From Lachnospiraceae bacterium NK4A179 (GTDB lineage Bacteria > Bacillota > Clostridia > Lachnospirales > Lachnospiraceae): a stretch of 64,000 bases of DNA. The stretch lies in assembly GCA_000421045.1 (NCBI GenBank), contig ATWC01000006.1, positions 1 to 64,000 on the forward strand, given 5' to 3'. Each line of letters opens with the position of its first letter. Position 1 is the stretch's first letter. The position numbers were made by a program, and so were the translations under genes. This document shows positions 26,191-34,379 of this stretch, piece after piece. The notes beneath the pieces were generated by a model. That model saw nothing but the letters and a program-made list of their open reading frames with translations. It did not search any database and was not told where the DNA came from.

Positions 26191-27329
26191 GTGAGACTGT
26201 TCTTTTCCCGATGGACAGAGGCAACAGGAAAAGAAATGTAAATCTCATCGAAACTTTGAAGAAGGAAGGCTGCACCGTAGACTTCCTTTATCTTGATACC
26301 TATCCGGAAGAAGATACTTCGGAAACGGAAAAATATATCGGAGAAAATCATTTCTTCAGGATAATGAACAGGAAGAGGACTTTCCCGGTGTTTTTAAAAC
26401 GCAAGGTAAGGAAAGCTCTTGAACTGCTGCATTGTCAGTTTGCATTCAAATTCTTTTCGCTTGATGAACGCACATCTCCGGAACTTGAAAATGACATGAA
26501 AGCTTTTTTTGCGGAGCATGACTATGCACAGGTTTGGGTCAGTTGCGTATATAATTCAAAAGTTCTGCTCGCAGTTCCGGGTGGGACACTAAAGGTTCTG
26601 GATACAGTTAATGTTTCTTCGGTGAAGAGACAGGAGTATGAAGCCGTAGGATATTACAATTATGAATTTGCCCTGAAGCCGGATATTGAAAGAGAAGGGC
26701 TTAAACGCGCTGATGCCGTGATCGCGATCCAGAATGAAGAGGAAAAGTTTTTTGCGGATCTGATAGGTGACGGCAGCAGGGTATATACCATAGGCGAGAA
26801 TATGCCTGTGCATGAACCGTATGTGTCGGATTCAAAGAAGGTGCTTTTTATCGGCAGCACATATGTGATCAATGTTGACGGCGTAATGAATTTTATAAAG
26901 ATGGTCCTGCCTAAACTGAAGGAAGTATGTCCTGAAGCCGAAGTGCTGTTTGGCGGGTCTATCTGCAAGATGATACCTGACAGCGATGAGTATAAAAAAC
27001 TTGGATGGGTTGATTCTCTGGATGAGGTTTATAAAGATGCCAGAGTTGTGATCAATCCCGTGCGTCACGGAGCCGGACTCAATATAAAAATGGTTGAGGC
27101 TCTTTCATTTGCAAAGCCCGTGGTATCGGCTGTCAAAGGCATGCGCGGACTTTCCTGGAAAGAACAGGTATGCATTGCAACAGATGATCCCGAAGAATTT
27201 GCCTGTGCCGTACGCGACATCATACGGGATGATGAACTTGCAATGAAACTGTCGCAGACGGCGGTATCATTCATGAAGGAATATGAAGAGAAGAATACAG
27301 AAGCCTTAAAGGAGCTCCTTTCGTTATGA
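26166..27329 (+). CDS. Family 4-like glycosyltransferase (GT-B)
   Basis: A 387-residue protein. The N-terminus ILFVSETVLFPMDRGNRKRNVNLIETL is the PxDxGxR acceptor loop of one GT4 subgroup. The donor domain begins at KVLFIGSTYVINVDG and contains INPVRHGAGLNIKMVEALSFAKPVV, with the conserved Glu and a GxN/K donor pocket. It overlaps asnB by 25 bases. Donor unknown. Confidence 0.85.
   Translation: MDKKILFVSETVLFPMDRGNRKRNVNLIETLKKEGCTVDFLYLDTYPEEDTSETEKYIGENHFFRIMNRKRTFPVFLKRKVRKALELLHCQFAFKFFSLDERTSPELENDMKAFFAEHDYAQVWVSCVYNSKVLLAVPGGTLKVLDTVNVSSVKRQEYEAVGYYNYEFALKPDIEREGLKRADAVIAIQNEEEKFFADLIGDGSRVYTIGENMPVHEPYVSDSKKVLFIGSTYVINVDGVMNFIKMVLPKLKEVCPEAEVLFGGSICKMIPDSDEYKKLGWVDSLDEVYKDARVVINPVRHGAGLNIKMVEALSFAKPVVSAVKGMRGLSWKEQVCIATDDPEEFACAVRDIIRDDELAMKLSQTAVSFMKEYEEKNTEALKELLSL
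27308..27321 (+). promoter_or_regulatory. Ribosome binding site inside a palindrome
   Basis: AAAGGAGCTCCTTT is a perfect 14-bp palindrome that contains the AAAGGAG site of the gene starting at 27326. It can fold as a 5-bp stem with an AGCT loop, partly hiding the site. Confidence 0.5.
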
Positions 27330-28465
27330 AGCAGATAAAGAAGATTGCGGTTGTCGGTCCTGTGTATCCGTATTACAGCGGCATAGCTCATTATACGGGA
27401 TTGCTTGTGACAGCGCTTAAGAAAAAATATGAAGTTGTGACATATTCATATTCGATGCAGTATCCGAAGTTTATGTTCAAAAGAGAACAGAAGGATTACG
27501 GCAACAGAACCTTTGAGATAAAGGATGCAAAATTTAAGATAAATACAGCGCTTCCCCACAACTGGATAAGCAGCAGAAAACTTCTTCTTAAAGAGAAGCC
27601 GGATCTGATGATAGTTCAGTGGTGGCATCCATATTTTGCACCCTGTTATCAGATCATGCTTTTAGGGCTTAAGAAACATTTTCCTGTTATCTTTGTATGT
27701 CACAATGTGCTTCCACATGAGCGCTTTCCTTTTGACAGGCTGCTTTCCAAGAATACGCTTTCAAAAGGTGATTTCTGCATTCTTCATTCAAAGGAAGATG
27801 AGAAGGATCTGAAAGGACTGCTTCCTTCAATGAAGTATAAAAGGACAGTTCTTCCTACGTATAATGCTTTCAAACTTTCGGGCATAGGAAGAAAGGATGC
27901 AAGAGAGCAGCTTGGCGTGAGCGATGATGAGCAGATGATACTATTCTTTGGACTGGTGCGTAAGTATAAGGGATTAAAGTATCTGATTCTTGCAGCCGGT
28001 AAGATCGTTGAGCATCTTCCGAAGGCGAAGATATTCATTGTCGGTGATTTCGGAAGCGATAAAGATGAATATATGGAACTTATAGAAAAAAGCGGAGTAA
28101 AGGATCATTTTGTGATAAGGGACGGATACGTTCCCGATAAAGAGGTGGAGCCTTACTTTGCGGCGGCAGATGTAAATGTCTGCCCGTATATATCTGCGAC
28201 ACAGTCTGCGATAGTGCAGATCGCTTTCGGTTTTGAAATGCCTGTTATAGCAACGGATGTGGGTGGCCTCCCTGAGGCTGTCACGGATGGCAGGACAGGG
28301 CTCATAGTTCCGCATGCCGATCCTGATGCTTTGGCGAATGCGGTTATCAGATATTTTGATGAAGATCTGAAAACCGTATTCAGTGAGAATGTAAAGAATG
28401 AAGCAGAAAGGTTTTCCTGGGACAGGACCGTCGAGATCGTAGAGGAGTTTTATGACAGGTACTGA
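27326..28465 (+). CDS. Family 4 glycosyltransferase
   Basis: A 379-residue GT-B enzyme. KIAVVGPVYPYYSGIAHYTGLL opens the acceptor domain; a VCHNVLPHE segment is characteristic of a GT4 subgroup. The donor half starts at MILFFGLVRKYKGLKYL and ends YISATQSAIVQIAFGFEMPVIATDVGGLPE. Its start overlaps the upstream stop by 4 bases. The sugar cannot be told. Confidence 0.9.
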   Translation: MKQIKKIAVVGPVYPYYSGIAHYTGLLVTALKKKYEVVTYSYSMQYPKFMFKREQKDYGNRTFEIKDAKFKINTALPHNWISSRKLLLKEKPDLMIVQWWHPYFAPCYQIMLLGLKKHFPVIFVCHNVLPHERFPFDRLLSKNTLSKGDFCILHSKEDEKDLKGLLPSMKYKRTVLPTYNAFKLSGIGRKDAREQLGVSDDEQMILFFGLVRKYKGLKYLILAAGKIVEHLPKAKIFIVGDFGSDKDEYMELIEKSGVKDHFVIRDGYVPDKEVEPYFAAADVNVCPYISATQSAIVQIAFGFEMPVIATDVGGLPEAVTDGRTGLIVPHADPDALANAVIRYFDEDLKTVFSENVKNEAERFSWDRTVEIVEEFYDRY

Positions 28466-29222
28466 TACAAATCAATACGCGGTGATAATACCTGCATATA
28501 AGAAGTGCTTCGATGCAGACGAGTGCGCTGCCGTTGATGCATATTTCAAAGTGCTTACGGGCGATATGTTTTTTGTCATACCGCAGAACTTTGATGCATC
28601 ATGGTATGAGGAAAGATATAAAAAAGCGCATTTCACGCGCTTTCCCGATAAATACTTCAAGGGCACGGATGGCTACAATATACTTATGCTAAGTGACGGT
28701 TTCTATGCGGCATTTGCAAAATATGAGTATATACTGATCGCGCAGCCGGATGCAGCACTTCTTTCTGATGAGGACAGGATACCCTCATTTATCAAAAAGG
28801 GGTATGATTATATCGGTGCGCCTTGGGAACCGGAAAGAAACATCTGGGAATGGACATTTTCCAAGAAGCATTTTGGAGTCAAATGCCTTAAGAAAAAGGG
28901 CAACGGCATTGTTATGGGTAACGGCGGTTTCTCATTGCGCAATATAAAGAAGTGTCGTGCACTCCTTAAGGAATTTGCATGGAGAAAGCTTTACTGGTAC
29001 AGAAGCGAGGATATATTCTTCGGAGTATTTGGCCCGGATAATCGTTCCGGCTTCATTCCTGCAGATAAAAAGACAGGAAGGGAATTTTCTCTTGAGTATG
29101 GGATAAAAGAAGCGGTACAGGCCGGTGAAGCACCTTTTGCAGTGCACGGCTGGTCTAAGGAATTTGCGGACTATAATGAAATGAGATCCTTTATGGAAAA
29201 GCACGGAGTGCATATCTGGTAG
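28452..29222 (+). CDS. DUF5672-like glycosyltransferase
   Basis: A 256-residue protein. The order VIIPAYKK, MFFVIPQNFD, YILIAQPDAAL (acidic site), YDYIGAPW and NGIVMGNGGFSLRN, then YRSEDIFFGV, matches the DUF5672 proteins found in O-antigen loci, which look like GT-A transferases. AGAGGAG lies just upstream and the start overlaps the previous gene by 14 bases. Glycosyltransferase activity for this family is generally assumed; the sugar is unknown. Confidence 0.8.
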   Translation: MTGTDTNQYAVIIPAYKKCFDADECAAVDAYFKVLTGDMFFVIPQNFDASWYEERYKKAHFTRFPDKYFKGTDGYNILMLSDGFYAAFAKYEYILIAQPDAALLSDEDRIPSFIKKGYDYIGAPWEPERNIWEWTFSKKHFGVKCLKKKGNGIVMGNGGFSLRNIKKCRALLKEFAWRKLYWYRSEDIFFGVFGPDNRSGFIPADKKTGREFSLEYGIKEAVQAGEAPFAVHGWSKEFADYNEMRSFMEKHGVHIW

Positions 29223-29238
29223 AAAAGAGGTGGGATCA

Positions 29239-30318
29239 ATGGGTGAAAAGATCAGCGTTATCATTCCTGTTTACAACAAGGCTGAATATATTAAGGATTG
29301 CGTTGAGAGTTTAAAGGTACAGACGGATGGTAATTTTAATATAGTGATCATCGATGACGGCTCGACAGATGATTCTCCATCCATTTGCAGAGAGCTTGCC
29401 GAGTCTGATGAAAGGATAAGATATTACAGGACCGAGAATGGGGGAGCAGCTGCGGCCAGAAACTATGGTCTGACCAAAGCAGAGGGAAAGTATATCGCAT
29501 TTGTCGATGCCGATGATACCGTTAAACCCGATTACCTTGCTTACTTAAGAAATAATATGGAAAACAGTGAGGCACAGATATCCGTATGCGCTCATGAAAA
29601 TGTATATCCTGACAGAGTGACGGATGAGACTGACGGAGTGAAGGGCTCTGTAAGGAATGCAGCCGATGTGGCAGGTGGTGCTGCAAAGAAGGCTGCAGAC
29701 TATATTGACTCGGAAGTTTTCGGAAACGGTCCGTCAGGATCTAAACTGTATTATTTTTCGGGAAACAGCGCGCTTAAGGAACTGCTTTATCAGAGAAGGT
29801 TCATGTCTGTTCCCTGGGGAATGCTCACAGACCGCAAGCTCTGGGAACAGGTACGTTTCCCTGAAGGGACTGAAGCTGAAGATATGGGAACCATATACAG
29901 GCTTTTTGCAATAGCTGACGGAGTTGTATATGGAGAGCAGAAACTCTATGAATACAAACAGCGCAGATCCAATACCATGAACTCAACGATATGCACGCGC
30001 AATGCGGCATATTATAAGCACAGCAGAGAAATGTTGAAGTATATAAAGACTGAATTTCCTGCTTATTATCCCGCTGCGCTTTCTAGACATTTTTCATGCT
30101 GCTGCCAGATACTTGCAGAGATGCCGGAAGGCGAGAAGCCTATGGTCATAGCTCATGTAAGGGATGATATAAGCGTGATGGCACCTAAGATAATGAAGGA
30201 TGGTGAGGCAGGTGCAAGAAACCGCTCTGCTGCATCACTGGCCCTTGTGAGTGTGGATGCACTCAAAGGATCGCTTAAGGTTTACGACAAAGGCAGAAGG
30301 TTATATCTGGATCTTTGA
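29239..30318 (+). CDS. Family 2 glycosyltransferase
   Basis: I use the ATG at 29239 (359 residues), which AAGAGG (29225-29230) precedes by 8 bases; a GTG at 29230 is also in frame but would sit on the site itself. KISVIIPVYNKAEYI, VIIDDGSTDDS, GGAAAARNYG and FVDADDT give a standard GT-A nucleotide and metal site. The C-terminal half is helical. Donor unknown. Confidence 0.9.
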   Translation: MGEKISVIIPVYNKAEYIKDCVESLKVQTDGNFNIVIIDDGSTDDSPSICRELAESDERIRYYRTENGGAAAARNYGLTKAEGKYIAFVDADDTVKPDYLAYLRNNMENSEAQISVCAHENVYPDRVTDETDGVKGSVRNAADVAGGAAKKAADYIDSEVFGNGPSGSKLYYFSGNSALKELLYQRRFMSVPWGMLTDRKLWEQVRFPEGTEAEDMGTIYRLFAIADGVVYGEQKLYEYKQRRSNTMNSTICTRNAAYYKHSREMLKYIKTEFPAYYPAALSRHFSCCCQILAEMPEGEKPMVIAHVRDDISVMAPKIMKDGEAGARNRSAASLALVSVDALKGSLKVYDKGRRLYLDL

Positions 30319-30354
30319 TATTTCATCTTTAATTAATTCAAGGAGAATCTTTCA

Positions 30355-31668
30355 ATGGTTACTGCCAGGGAACTTAAGGATAAAGAGGCAAAACTTTCTT
30401 TAGTCGGGCTCGGTTATGTGGGAATGCCCATAGCGGTCGAGTTTGCAAAGAGAGGCATATCCGTGATAGGTTTTGACCTCAATGAAAAAAAGATAGAACT
30501 CTATAATGAAGGCAAGGATCCGACTCATGAAGTCGGTGATGATGCGATAAAGAATTCGGGCGTTGAATTTACGGCTGATGAGGAGAGACTTAAGGATGCA
30601 CTGTTCCATATAGTTGCCGTACCTACTCCGGTAAATGATGATCATACGCCTGATCTTGGTCCTGTTGAAGGTGCATCGCATATACTCGGAAGGAATCTTA
30701 CGAAGGGATCGATAGTTGTTTTTGAATCTACTGTATATCCCGGAGTTACAGAGGATGTGTGCCTTCCGATCCTTGAAAAGGAATCGGGACTTAAGTGCGG
30801 CATAGATTTTAAGATCGCTTATTCTCCGGAGCGTATCAATCCCGGAGATAAGGAGCATCGTCTGAATACTATAAAGAAGATAGTATCGGGAATGGATGAA
30901 GAGACACTTGCTACGGTTGCGGAAGTATATGAGATAGTTGTCGATGCAGGAGTTCACAGAGCCGAGTCGATCAAAGTTGCCGAAGCCGCAAAGGTTATCG
31001 AGAACAGCCAGAGGGATATAAATATTGCCTTCATGAATGAGCTTTCCATCATCTTCAACAAGATGGGGATCGATACACTTAGTGTGCTTAAGGCTGCCGG
31101 AACAAAGTGGAATTTCCTTCCTTTCAGACCGGGACTTGTAGGCGGTCACTGCATAGGAGTAGATCCTTATTATCTTACATACAAGGCAGAACAGTTAGGC
31201 TATCACTCACAGGTGATACTTGCAGGACGCCGCATAAATGATGATATGGGTAAGTATGTTGCCGAGAATTGTGTAAAGCAGCTGATCGCGATCGATAAGT
31301 CCGTGAAGTGTGCAAGGGTCGGAATACTTGGCTTCACATTCAAGGAAAACTGTCCCGACACCAGAAACAGTAAGGTCTTTGATATAGTTAAGGAACTCAG
31401 GGAATACGGCATAGAACCTCTGATAGCCGATCCCGAGGCAGATGCTCCGGAAGCGGAAAGGCTTTACGGAGTGAAGATGACGGACGTGGATTCGTTTACG
31501 GATATGGATGCGATAATCCTTGCCGTGGCACATAAAGAGTTTTCTGCTATGAGCAGGGAGCGATTTGATAAGATGTACGGAGACGGCACCCGCCTCCTGC
31601 TGGATATTAAAGGCATTAAAGACAGGCCTGAGTTTGAAGCGGCCGGATACAGATACTGGAGATTATAA
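30355..31668 (+). CDS. tviB: UDP-N-acetylhexosamine 6-dehydrogenase, TviB/WbpO type
   Basis: A 437-residue UDP-sugar dehydrogenase. The Rossmann loop GLGYVGMPIA is near residue 18, AVPTPVN and STVYPGVTED follow, and YSPERINPGD with GGHCIGVDPYY carries the catalytic Cys. The sequence style matches the TviB/WbpO/WbpA group, which oxidises UDP-GalNAc or UDP-GlcNAc to the uronate in two NAD-dependent steps, rather than UDP-glucose dehydrogenase. The next gene is the matching C4 epimerase, as in the Vi and Pseudomonas O6 loci. AAGGAG lies about 9 bases upstream. Confidence 0.92.
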   Translation: MVTARELKDKEAKLSLVGLGYVGMPIAVEFAKRGISVIGFDLNEKKIELYNEGKDPTHEVGDDAIKNSGVEFTADEERLKDALFHIVAVPTPVNDDHTPDLGPVEGASHILGRNLTKGSIVVFESTVYPGVTEDVCLPILEKESGLKCGIDFKIAYSPERINPGDKEHRLNTIKKIVSGMDEETLATVAEVYEIVVDAGVHRAESIKVAEAAKVIENSQRDINIAFMNELSIIFNKMGIDTLSVLKAAGTKWNFLPFRPGLVGGHCIGVDPYYLTYKAEQLGYHSQVILAGRRINDDMGKYVAENCVKQLIAIDKSVKCARVGILGFTFKENCPDTRNSKVFDIVKELREYGIEPLIADPEADAPEAERLYGVKMTDVDSFTDMDAIILAVAHKEFSAMSRERFDKMYGDGTRLLLDIKGIKDRPEFEAAGYRYWRL

Positions 31669-32655
31669 ATGGGATACAAGAATCTGACATTTCCTGAGGG
31701 TTCACTTTTCCTGGTTACGGGAGGAGCGGGCTTTATAGGATCAAATCTTTGCGAAGCGATACTTAAACTAGGTTACAGGGTAAGATGCCTTGATGATCTG
31801 TCTACGGGCAAGCAGAGAAACGTGGACATGTTCATCGACGATCCGAATTATGAATTCATAAAAGGCGATATCAAGGATATCGATACGTGCATGAAGGCAT
31901 GTGAAGGCGTGGATTATATCATGCATGAGGCTGCATGGGGATCTGTTCCGCGTTCGATAGAGATGCCGGTTTTTTACTGTATGAATAATATAGTCGGCTT
32001 TGTTAATATGTGCGAAGCAGCAAGGCAGAACAAGGTAAAGAAGTTTGTGTATGCTTCAAGCTCGAGCGTATATGGTGATGAACCCGTGCTTCCAAAGAAA
32101 GAGGGACGTGAGGGCAATCTCCTTTCTCCTTATGCGCTTTCAAAGCGTGCTGATGAGGAATGGGCAAAGCAGTATACAAGACATTACGGCCTTGATACCT
32201 ATGGCCTCAGATATTTCAATGTTTTCGGAAGACGTCAGGATCCTGACGGTGCATATGCTGCAGTCATTCCCAAGTTTATCCGACAGCTTCTTTCAGGTGA
32301 GACTCCGGTGATAAACGGAGACGGAAAGCAGAGCCGTGATTTCACATATATTGAGAATGTCATAGAGGCAAATCTTAAGGCCTGTCTCGCACCCTCAGAA
32401 GCTGCGGGAGAAGCTTTTAATGTAGCTTTCGGCGGCAGGGAATATCTGATAGATATCTATTACGGACTCGCAAAAGCTCTGGAAATAGACAGAGAACCGC
32501 TCTACGGTCCTGACAGGGCAGGTGATATAAAGCATTCCAATGCGGATATTTCCAAAGCAAAGGAACTGCTCGGATATGATCCGGACTGGAGTTTTGAAAA
32601 GGGTATCAAGGAGGCCATTGCATGGTACAGGGAAGACCTCGCACCGAAGGCATGA
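31669..32655 (+). CDS. tviC: UDP-N-acetylhexosamine(uronate) 4-epimerase, TviC/WbpP type
   Basis: A 328-residue extended SDR. LVTGGAGFIGSNLCEAIL, DDLSTGKQRNVD, HEAAWGSVPRSIEMP, YASSSSVYGDEP, SPYALSKRADEEWA (YxxxK) and FNVFGRRQDPDGAYAAVIPKF match WbpP/TviC, the epimerases that prefer N-acetylated UDP-hexosamines. With the dehydrogenase directly upstream it should yield UDP-GalNAc uronate. The start follows directly on the upstream stop. Confidence 0.92.
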   Translation: MGYKNLTFPEGSLFLVTGGAGFIGSNLCEAILKLGYRVRCLDDLSTGKQRNVDMFIDDPNYEFIKGDIKDIDTCMKACEGVDYIMHEAAWGSVPRSIEMPVFYCMNNIVGFVNMCEAARQNKVKKFVYASSSSVYGDEPVLPKKEGREGNLLSPYALSKRADEEWAKQYTRHYGLDTYGLRYFNVFGRRQDPDGAYAAVIPKFIRQLLSGETPVINGDGKQSRDFTYIENVIEANLKACLAPSEAAGEAFNVAFGGREYLIDIYYGLAKALEIDREPLYGPDRAGDIKHSNADISKAKELLGYDPDWSFEKGIKEAIAWYREDLAPKA

Positions 32656-33782
32656 ACAGCCGCTCAAAACTGACAGTATGCGAGTACCAGGGCAGGTGTG
32701 ATGCGAAAGGGAATGCTGTGGGGCATGCCCCCAAGGTGCTTTCCGAGTATGTCTCTTATGTAAGGGACGATTTTGACGTTACTGTATATGCGCCCGAAAC
32801 GATCCTTAAAGCCTCCGAATTAAAAGGCATAAAAAGAAAAGTACTGAATGACTTTATAGTGATGGAAGGAAATTCTTCCTTCTTTTCCAAGATATTCAAT
32901 AAATTCAGAATGTTCAGAAATATCTCATCCGCGCTTAAATATTCCGAAGCGGATAAGATATGGTTTTTTAATACAGAATTTTATCTGATGCTTTACCTTG
33001 CTCTTTTCGGGAACCGGGGTAAGGAAATCTACATCACAACCTTCATGGAAGGTTTTCTTGCCGGAAAGAACGGACCTTTTGCAAAGATAAAACAGAAGAT
33101 CTTTGAAAAAGCCCAGAAGAAGATAAAACTCATAATCTCGGCAGGGCCGGCGTTCTCATTTAAGAATGCTCCGAGTGTTTTTATCCCTGATTATGCCTGC
33201 GATCCCGCTGTTTTTGACATACCGGAAGGACATGTACCGGAAGATGCGGATATCGCAGAATTTGTTGCTGATCATAAGAAAGACGGATTTGCGGTGTGTT
33301 TAGGGACCATGAATCCCGAAAAACAGTTAGAGGAGATGACTGAAGCATTTAAATGCACGGGCTATCCTCTGCTCATTGCCGGACGTTTTTATGATCCCGA
33401 GCGTCTGACTGCTCTAAAAAAATCTGCCGGCAGGGAAACTCTTGTCAAAAATACATATCTTTCAAAGGAAGATTATGCATGGCTTTTAAAAAATGCGTTT
33501 ATGGTCGTGCTTCCATATGCTAAGGATCAGTATTCGGCTCAGACATCCGGCGTGATGCAGGAGGCGGTCTTTGCAGGTTCCCCTGTCATGGCCTATGAAG
33601 AAGTCCTTTGGGGGAACAGAGTGCCCGGTATAGGCATAAGATCGTTCGATTCGTTAAAAGATAGCTTCAAAGTCCCTTCACAGGCGGATCTTGAGGTGAT
33701 AAAAGAAAGCTATTCAGAGCTTCGCAGGACCAGATATTCCCGCGAGATCATAAAAAAATCCCTTATAAAGGCTTTGTATTAA
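32652..33782 (+). CDS. Family 4-like glycosyltransferase
   Basis: I use the ATG at 32652 (376 residues), which overlaps the epimerase stop as ATGA with AAGG just before; an ATG 30 bases upstream is possible but lies inside the epimerase. The N-terminus KLTVCEYQGRCDAKGNAVGHAPKVL and donor-domain segments VCLGTMNPEKQLEEM, LPYAKDQYSAQTSGVMQEAVFAGSPV suggest a GT-B fold in which the usual EGxP motif is replaced by SAQTSG. Similar proteins occur in glycan loci. Substrate unknown. Confidence 0.75.
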   Translation: MNSRSKLTVCEYQGRCDAKGNAVGHAPKVLSEYVSYVRDDFDVTVYAPETILKASELKGIKRKVLNDFIVMEGNSSFFSKIFNKFRMFRNISSALKYSEADKIWFFNTEFYLMLYLALFGNRGKEIYITTFMEGFLAGKNGPFAKIKQKIFEKAQKKIKLIISAGPAFSFKNAPSVFIPDYACDPAVFDIPEGHVPEDADIAEFVADHKKDGFAVCLGTMNPEKQLEEMTEAFKCTGYPLLIAGRFYDPERLTALKKSAGRETLVKNTYLSKEDYAWLLKNAFMVVLPYAKDQYSAQTSGVMQEAVFAGSPVMAYEEVLWGNRVPGIGIRSFDSLKDSFKVPSQADLEVIKESYSELRRTRYSREIIKKSLIKALY

Positions 33783-33786
33783 AAAA

Positions 33787-33803
33787 TACCACAAGATGTG
33801 GTA
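33787..33803 (+). promoter_or_regulatory. Inverted repeat overlapping a possible -10 box
   Basis: TACCACA-AGA-TGTGGTA is a perfect 7-bp stem. Its right end runs into TAAAAT (33802-33807), which is preceded by TG one base upstream, an extended -10; TTAAAA (33779-33784) lies 17 bases before. The next ATG (33817) is 9 bases after the box and has no Shine-Dalgarno sequence. There is no T run on the + strand; on the - strand six T follow the stem. Confidence 0.45.
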
Positions 33804-33816
33804 AAATCTATCCCGT

Positions 33817-34374
33817 ATGGAAAGAGCGCTTAAGGAACTCATAGCATCTGACATCAAAAGAGTCAGTGCTCATCCTCTTACATTAAAGGAGCGTTTAAGC
33901 CTCCCGCCCCAGCTTAAGTATCAGATACTGTGGCGAAAGGCTGCTTTTTATTACAAAAAAGGCGGTTTCTTACGAAAATGGTACGGCCTTTTATTAGACC
34001 GTGCCCAGGAGAAGACGCAGATAACACTTCCAAGGGAGACAGAAGCAGGCCCGGGGCTTTATATAGGCCACTACGGGCGTCTTATCGTGAGCCCTGATGC
34101 GAAGATCGGAAAGAATGTGAATCTTTCCACCGGAATAACCATAGGAGCTGTAAACAGAGGTTCAAAAAAGGGAGCGCCTGTTATAGGCGATGAAGTCTGG
34201 ATCGGTACCAACGCGGTCATAGTAGGACATGTGACCATAGGCAACGATGTAATGATCGCTCCGGGAGCCTTTGTTAATTTTGATGTCCCGGCGCATTCTG
34301 TTGTGGTCGGTAACCCCGGCGTGATACATGCAAAAGAGAATGCCACAGAGGGTTATATAAACGGAAAAGTCTGA
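33817..34374 (+). CDS. Serine acetyltransferase-like hexapeptide O-acetyltransferase
   Basis: A 185-residue protein with a short helical N-terminus (RALKELIASDIKRV) and a left-handed beta-helix (about residues 80-165): IGHYGRLIVSPDAKIGKNVNLSTGITIG, then GAPVIGDEVWIGTNAVIVGHVTIG and APGAFVNFDVPAHSVVVGNPG. The fold is that of CysE-type trimers. In sugar loci such proteins O-acetylate a sugar (WcaB/EpsH-like) rather than serine, and here they could act on a dideoxy amino sugar. No ribosome binding site precedes the ATG. Confidence 0.85.
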   Translation: MERALKELIASDIKRVSAHPLTLKERLSLPPQLKYQILWRKAAFYYKKGGFLRKWYGLLLDRAQEKTQITLPRETEAGPGLYIGHYGRLIVSPDAKIGKNVNLSTGITIGAVNRGSKKGAPVIGDEVWIGTNAVIVGHVTIGNDVMIAPGAFVNFDVPAHSVVVGNPGVIHAKENATEGYINGKV

Positions 34375-34379
34375 CTGTT

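Noticed and set aside
30400-31149. Long 249-residue open frame on the - strand
   Set aside because: It lies opposite the TviB-type dehydrogenase, whose motifs are intact; no ribosome binding site or family pattern on the - strand.
33787-33803. Terminator on the + strand
   Set aside because: The stem is followed by AAAATC, not T; only the - strand has a T run.
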